From contig NZ_JAHLZZ010000001.1 of NCBI RefSeq assembly GCF_018967845.1, positions 3,782,001-3,846,000 of the forward strand: DNA of 64,000 nt, written 5' to 3'. The stretch comes from Hymenobacter siberiensis (GTDB lineage: Bacteria > Bacteroidota > Bacteroidia > Cytophagales > Hymenobacteraceae). Shown piece by piece: positions 60,256 to 64,000 of this stretch (position 1 is the first letter of the stretch; every line of letters starts with the position of its first letter). The notes below the pieces were generated by a model, which did no database searches, was not told the origin of the DNA, and saw only the letters and a list, made by a program, of their open reading frames with translations. The position numbers were made by a program, and so were the translations under genes.

Positions 60256-60329
60256 TGGGCCCACTCGGAATCGAACCGAGGACCTACTGATTATGAGTCA
60301 GTTGCTCTAACCGATTGAGCTATGGGCCC
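60256..60329 (-). tRNA. tRNA with CAU anticodon (tRNA-Met, or tRNA-Ile2)
   Basis: The acceptor arms GGGCCCA and TGGGCCC close the molecule. The anticodon loop is CTCATAA with anticodon CAT. D-arm (GCTCAATCGGTTAGAGC) and T-arm (CCTCGGTTCGATTCCGAGT) are complete. CCA is not encoded. An elongator Met and a lysidine-modified Ile2 both have this loop; the sequence alone does not settle it. A perfect terminator follows. Confidence 0.92.
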
Positions 60330-60427
60330 GGTGCCGGAGGCAGTCATCTTTCACCTCAACCCTGCCGTTGCCAGCCCTCCAACGCTGCAAAAGTACGACC
60401 TTCGTGGATGGAAAAACAAGCCAGCCC

Positions 60428-61087
60428 ATGCTTCCCCACTTATTGTTCGATTTCGGCGGTGTCATCATTGACATTGATTACGATGCCACCCCCACCGCCA
60501 TGCGCCGGCTGAGCCGCGCGGGCAGCACCATAGCCTTTTCGCAGGCTAGCCAGGCCGAGTTGTTCGACCGCTTCGAAACCGGCCACCTCACGCCCGCCGA
60601 ATTCCGGGCCGGCCTGCGCGCCGCCTACGCCCTCGATGCCACCGATGCCGAGCTGGATGCCGCCTGGCACGCCATGTTGCTCGACGTGCCCGCCGAGCGT
60701 CTCGCCCTCATTGGCGAGCTGCGCCGGCAGGGCCACCAAACGGCGCTGCTCTCCAACACCAACAAGCTGCACATTACCGAAATAAACCAGCGCCTGGCCG
60801 GCCAATACGGCTTCCAAAACGGCATTGCCGACGTACTCGACCGCGTGTTCTACTCCCAGGAGATGGGCCTGCGCAAGCCGGGCGAGGAAATATTCCGGCA
60901 CGCGCTGCGCGAAATGAACTGGCAGCCCAAAGACGTGTTGTTTATCGAAGACAGCCCGCAGCACATTGCCACCGCCCGCCGCCTGGGGCTGCAGGTGCTG
61001 CACCTGGCCCCGCCGCTCACCCTCCTCACCGCCCTGCCCGAAGCCCTCCGTGCCTTTCCCCGAGAATACGCCCCTGCCCAGTCCTGA
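60428..61087 (+). CDS. HAD-superfamily hydrolase, YihX-like
   Basis: The 219-residue protein starts MLPHLLFDFGGVIIDIDYDA. Motif I is DFGGV, as in the YihX/epoxide-hydrolase N-terminal branch, in which the second Asp is replaced by Gly. Other motifs are TALLSNTN, GLRKPGEEIFRHAL and LFIEDSPQHIATA. YihX dephosphorylates alpha-glucose-1-phosphate; the substrate here is inferred only. Its 3' end overlaps the next gene by 38 nt. The frame extends to 60368 but lacks support. Confidence 0.87.
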   Translation: MLPHLLFDFGGVIIDIDYDATPTAMRRLSRAGSTIAFSQASQAELFDRFETGHLTPAEFRAGLRAAYALDATDAELDAAWHAMLLDVPAERLALIGELRRQGHQTALLSNTNKLHITEINQRLAGQYGFQNGIADVLDRVFYSQEMGLRKPGEEIFRHALREMNWQPKDVLFIEDSPQHIATARRLGLQVLHLAPPLTLLTALPEALRAFPREYAPAQS

Positions 61088-62333
61088 ACCTGATTTTACG
61101 GGCTTCCCTGCCGGGCACGGTCCGGCCGATGTGGCCGCCCCGTTGGCCACCGATGCGCCCGGCCGCCTGGCCCGGGCGCGGGGGCTATTCCGGCGCTTCG
61201 AGCGGCCGGAGCCGTCGGCTGGGCGCACGGCGGCGCTGCACATCGGGCTATTCCTGGTCACGCTGGTTACCACTACGCTGGCCGGCATTCAGCTCACGCG
61301 CGGTGCGGTCGATTTCCTGCCGCTCGATGTGTTTCAGCTGCGTGGGGCGGCCCTGTGGGTGGAGCTGCGGCGCGGGCTGTGGTTTGCGCTGCCGTTTCTG
61401 GGGGTACTCACGGTGCACGAGTTCGGGCATTATTTCACGGCGCGCTACAACCGGGTGCGCGCTTCGCTGCCCTATTACATTCCGTTTCCGATGGGGCTGG
61501 GCACGTTTGGGGCCATCATCCGGATTCGGGAGCGGATTTTTTCGCGGCGCGAGTTTTTCGATATCGGGCTGGCCGGGCCGCTGGCGGGCTTTCTGGTGGC
61601 GGTGCCGCTGCTGATTTACGGCTTCACGCACCTGCCGCCGCTGGCGTATCTGTACGCCATCCACCCAGACTACGCCCAATATGGGGCCGACTATGCGCGG
61701 CATGTGTATGGAGCCAAGGAGCTGGCCAACGGCCTCACCCTGGCCCGTCCGCTGCTCTATCAATGGTTGGAAAGCGCCTTTGCCGACCACGCCCGCCTGC
61801 CCCACCCGCTGGAGCTGCTGCACTACCCCGTGCTGCTGGCCGGCTCGCTCAGCCTGTTTTTCACGGCCCTCAACCTGCTGCCCATGGGCCAGCTCGACGG
61901 CGGCCACATTCTGTACGGGCTGCTGGGGCCGGGGCGCTTTAATCGAATGGTGCCGGTGCTGTTCACAGGTTTTATTTTCTATGCCGGGCTGGGGCTGTTT
62001 TCGCTGCACGACGACTGGCAGACCTGGCTGTATGGCGGGCCGGTGTACGCGGGGTATCTGGCGCTGATATTCTGGCGGGTATTTCCCCGGCCGCGCCAGG
62101 GGCTGCTGCTGGCGGCGGGCATCTGGGCGGGGCAGGTGGCGGGGGCCGCGCTGCTGCCGGGCATCGTGGGCAACCCCGGCTGGCTGGTATTCGGGCTGCT
62201 GCTGGGGCGCTTCACGGGCATCTATCACCCGCCCGCACCCGATGAGCGCCCCCTGAGCCCGGGCCGGCAGCTGCTGGGCTGGCTGATGGTGGCTATTTTT
62301 GTACTCTGCTTCACCCCCAGCCCATTTGCTTAG
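61050..62333 (+). CDS. Site-2 protease family (M50) membrane metalloprotease
   Basis: The protein is taken from a GTG at 61050, giving 427 residues; this start lies within the HAD gene and would allow coupled translation. No ATG occurs before the conserved part. It has about seven membrane segments, the zinc motif HEFGH (123-127) in the first catalytic helix, and LPMGQLDGGHIL, the third ligand. Such proteases cut membrane anchors (for example anti-sigma factors) or, in the NPDG-lacking plant EGY-like branch, other membrane proteins. The first 70 residues before the first segment are disordered (Pro/Ala-rich). Confidence 0.85.
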   Translation: MPFPENTPLPSPEPDFTGFPAGHGPADVAAPLATDAPGRLARARGLFRRFERPEPSAGRTAALHIGLFLVTLVTTTLAGIQLTRGAVDFLPLDVFQLRGAALWVELRRGLWFALPFLGVLTVHEFGHYFTARYNRVRASLPYYIPFPMGLGTFGAIIRIRERIFSRREFFDIGLAGPLAGFLVAVPLLIYGFTHLPPLAYLYAIHPDYAQYGADYARHVYGAKELANGLTLARPLLYQWLESAFADHARLPHPLELLHYPVLLAGSLSLFFTALNLLPMGQLDGGHILYGLLGPGRFNRMVPVLFTGFIFYAGLGLFSLHDDWQTWLYGGPVYAGYLALIFWRVFPRPRQGLLLAAGIWAGQVAGAALLPGIVGNPGWLVFGLLLGRFTGIYHPPAPDERPLSPGRQLLGWLMVAIFVLCFTPSPFA

Positions 62334-62365
62334 CGGCTGGCTAGTTGAGTTAGCCGGTGAACGGT

Positions 62366-62448
62366 GTAGAGACGCATCTTTGCGTCTCGGCGTCCGCGCC
62401 GCGTGGCTGAAATTGGTTCATAGCCAAGACGCAAAGATGCGTCTCTAC
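62366..62448. repeat. GTAG-headed inverted hairpin pair (AGACGCATCTTTGCGTCT)
   Basis: Unit 1 (62366-62387) and unit 2 (62427-62448, opposite orientation) are perfect 22-bp complements, each GTAG plus the hairpin AGACGCATCTTTGCGTCT. Same family as 13735-13817 with a different loop (ATCTTT against ATAATT). Confidence 0.85.
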
Positions 62449-62544
62449 ATCGTTCCGGAATTCTCGTAACTCAACCCAACCAGCCACTTCATAACACCAC
62501 CCTCCGCTCCCCCTCATTCTACCCACTCCCCACCCCTCCCCTGA

Positions 62545-63183
62545 ATGATTTTTAGCCAAAAACAGCTTTTTCTGGGTACCACGCACATCGAGCTGCGGGC
62601 CGAAAGCCTGTACGTGTGCAAGCGCAACCCCCAGGGCGTGCCCACGCTCGAAACCGAGGTGCCTTACGAAGAAATTCTGCCCATCAAGTCCGGCGAGCAC
62701 CGCCACATCCCCACCAACCAGCTGCTGCTCACGGGGCTGCTGCTTGTGTTTCTGGGCTACGGCCCGTGGCGCGAGTGGCTGGCCACGGGGCATACCGGGG
62801 TGGCACTGTACTCGTGGTGGCTCATTTTTGGGGTAAACGTGCTGGCCAGCTGGCTGCGCTTCGAGCAGCAGTGGTGCACGTTCCGGTTGCGCACGGCGCA
62901 TCTGGCCATCACGCTGGCCGGCCGGCCCTGGCAGCGCAAGCAGTTCCGCACTTTAGTGGCGGAGCTGGAGCGCCGCACCAAAACCTACCTGCGCGACGAG
63001 TACGGCCAGGTAAACCCCCTCGGCTTCATCGAGCCGCAGCTGCGCCGCGTGGCCTGGCTGCACGAGCTGGACGTACTCAGCGCCCGCGAAGCCCAGGCCC
63101 TGAGCACGCGCCTCACCGGCCGGCGCGGCACCGATACACTCCGCAGCATGGGCCAGGAGCTGGAGTCGCCCTATCTCAACTAA
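62545..63183 (+). CDS. Unknown membrane protein, 212 residues
   Basis: I do not recognise a family. It starts MIFSQKQLFLGTTHIELRAE. Two membrane segments (about 57-74, LLLTGLLLVFLGYGPW; 88-105, ALYSWWLIFGVNVLASWL) separate an N-terminal beta-like part (YEEILPIKSGEHRHIPTNQ) from a basic helical C-terminal part (RKQFRTLVAELERRTKTYLR). This layout is like membrane-associated bPH-domain proteins, but I cannot confirm it. It is on its own between repeat arrays. Confidence 0.65.
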   Translation: MIFSQKQLFLGTTHIELRAESLYVCKRNPQGVPTLETEVPYEEILPIKSGEHRHIPTNQLLLTGLLLVFLGYGPWREWLATGHTGVALYSWWLIFGVNVLASWLRFEQQWCTFRLRTAHLAITLAGRPWQRKQFRTLVAELERRTKTYLRDEYGQVNPLGFIEPQLRRVAWLHELDVLSAREAQALSTRLTGRRGTDTLRSMGQELESPYLN

Positions 63184-63203
63184 CCCAGCAGTAATCGTAT
63201 ACT

Positions 63204-63341
63204 CCGGTCCGACCGCCCTAGGCGGTCGGACCGGTTGAAGCACCCCCAATTTCGTTCTCACGACAACCAGTCAGACCGGTTGAAGCTCCCCGATTTCGTT
63301 CTCACGATAACCGGTCGGACCGCCTAGAGCGGTCGGACCGG
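63204..63341. repeat. GGTCGGACCG / CGGTCTGACC palindrome array
   Basis: CCGGTCCGACCGCCCTAGGC at the left and GCGGTCGGACCGG at the right are arms of a long inverted repeat. In the middle, TTCGTTCTCACGA occurs twice and AGACCGGTTGAAGC once. It is related to 42934-43090 and 33848-33890. Confidence 0.75.
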
Positions 63342-63432
63342 AGCAACGATACTTAGCGCCTATCCGAACAGGCGCTAAAAACCGCGTCGTGCGGCGCGTG
63401 ACGCGCGACTATCTCGGAACAATTCTGACAAG

Positions 63433-63461
63433 TTGAATCCTAAGCTACCGACTTACCTTTG
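63433..63461 (+). promoter_or_regulatory. Bacteroidetes promoter: -33 TTG and -7 TACCTTTG
   Basis: TTG at 63433-63435 and TACCTTTG at 63454-63461 are separated by 18 nt, the usual spacing. The -7 element ends 20 nt before the ATG at 63482, so the leader is very short. This is the best promoter match in the window. Confidence 0.6.
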
Positions 63462-63481
63462 CCCGGACAGCTTCCCGCTTT

Positions 63482-63859
63482 ATGCACCGCATTCCGGCTT
63501 TTTTCCTCGTCACGCTCGTGCTGCTCCAGACCTTGGGGCAAGAGGTGCTGGTCGTGGACTATCAGCTGAATAAGGCCCGCATCACGGAACTGTACTGCGT
63601 GAACAAGGCCAGGCCGCAGCTGCACTGCAACGGCAAGTGCCACCTGGCCCAGCAGCTGCGCAAAGCCGAGGGCGGCGACAAAAAAGCCCCCGAAATGCTG
63701 GCCAGGATGAAGTACGAAGTGCTGCCCATGGCCGCCCTGCTGCTACCCCGGCCCCGGCGCTGGCCGGTGGCCGCCCGGCCCTATGCCCGCCGACCTGTGC
63801 CGCACTGTGCGGCAGTGCCCAGCCGGGGCGTGTTTCGCCCGCCCCTGTTATCAGCCTGA
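63482..63859 (+). CDS. Small secreted Cys-containing protein, unknown function
   Basis: The 125-residue protein starts MHRIPAFFLVTLVLLQTLGQ, a signal peptide or N-terminal anchor. ELYCVNKARPQLHCNGKCHL holds three cysteines and a histidine, a form seen in small Bacteroidetes proteins encoded next to TonB-dependent receptors and metal (copper) genes. The C-terminal half is Arg/Pro-rich (LLLPRPRRWPVAARPYARRP) and may be disordered. It may open an operon: an ATG at 63993 starts another frame at the window edge. Metal binding is inferred from the Cys/His cluster. Confidence 0.7.
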   Translation: MHRIPAFFLVTLVLLQTLGQEVLVVDYQLNKARITELYCVNKARPQLHCNGKCHLAQQLRKAEGGDKKAPEMLARMKYEVLPMAALLLPRPRRWPVAARPYARRPVPHCAAVPSRGVFRPPLLSA

Positions 63860-63992
63860 TTGTGGCTTTGGCTTTCTGCGCGGCAGAAGGCCGGCCAACT
63901 TGGTGACTCCGTCGGGTTTCCCGGCGGACCGGATGCGCGCATACGCGCTGCTTTTCAATCAGTTGTTGATTTCCCCCTCCCCCGCTTTTCCG

Positions 63993-64000
63993 ATGAAACG
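63993..64000 (+). other. Possible start of the next gene, cut by the window end
   Basis: ATGAAACG at the very edge could be the start of a signal-peptide protein (M-K-R/K...). Only two codons are visible, so nothing more can be said. Confidence 0.25.

Noticed and set aside
61248-62228. 326-codon minus-strand frame opposite the M50 protease
   Set aside because: Gln/Pro/Arg-rich shadow; the plus strand carries HEFGH and the LDGGH motif.
1-64000. CRISPR array
   Set aside because: The many repeats are inverted, irregularly spaced and of different families; no regular repeat-spacer pattern and no cas genes were seen.
1-64000. rRNA genes or replication origin
   Set aside because: No rRNA-like stretch, dnaA-box cluster or dnaA/dnaN gene was found.

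Overview
The window comes from a GC-rich member of the Bacteroidetes (Bacteroidota), most likely Hymenobacter or a close relative. The reasons are a giant secreted protein with a type IX secretion (Por) C-terminal sorting domain, LytS/LytTR signalling, several OmpA-like envelope proteins, promoters of the TTG / TAnnTTTG type, weak or absent Shine-Dalgarno sites, and intergenic spaces packed with long inverted repeats. This identification rests on gene content and style, not on a database match.

Layout. 1-3.8 kb: the 5' end of a Sua5/TsaC gene, methylmalonyl-CoA epimerase, and an iscS-iscU-hypothetical-iscA iron-sulfur cluster set. 3.8-11.4 kb: a 1665-residue T9SS cargo protein and a LytTR regulator/LytS kinase pair, all on the minus strand. 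11.7-19.5 kb: a secreted type I pullulanase, then a membrane coiled-coil protein, a substrate-binding protein fused to OmpA, an ABC permease and an ABC ATPase. A REP-associated tyrosine transposase (RAYT) with its GTAG-headed REP pairs sits inside this ABC operon. 19.5-22.4 kb: an AT-rich island carrying one HEPN-type gene cut in two by a 979-bp insertion sequence. 22.5-29.4 kb: an NtrC-type sigma-54 activator, a six-PAS hybrid kinase and a KinB-like sensor kinase. 29.6-38.8 kb: an unknown protein, an AsmA-like protein, a CocE/S15 hydrolase, a HAD phosphatase, a kinase fragment ending at an IS630 element, and a small pseudogene. 39-46.5 kb: a Prc-like S41 protease, DNA polymerase IV, a tRNA-like gene, a GH30 glycosidase, an SGNH hydrolase and an MmcB-like nuclease. 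46.7-48.7 kb: a DUF937-TM-OmpA protein and a small unknown. 49.1-56.6 kb: a sugar/surface-glycan locus (GT-B-like transferase, SpsF, a two-subunit transketolase, a class III aminotransferase, an SDR, a NeuB-family synthase), followed by a fatty acid hydroxylase, an SMR protein and a second SDR. 59-64 kb: small unknowns, a CAU tRNA, a YihX-like HAD protein overlapping an M50 protease, and an unknown membrane protein.

The strongest cross-cutting observation is the intergenic DNA. At least ten families of inverted repeats fill most gaps. In at least eight genes the stop codon, and sometimes the C-terminal residues, lie inside a repeat arm. Two repeat families have the GTAG-plus-hairpin form of REP elements, and one of them brackets its probable transposase. 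Other points of interest are the split HEPN gene, whose open frame is restored exactly when the insertion and one TA are removed, the tRNA-like gene with an AUC anticodon, the substrate-binding protein tethered to peptidoglycan, and the glycan locus that combines a split transketolase with NeuB- and SpsF-type enzymes.
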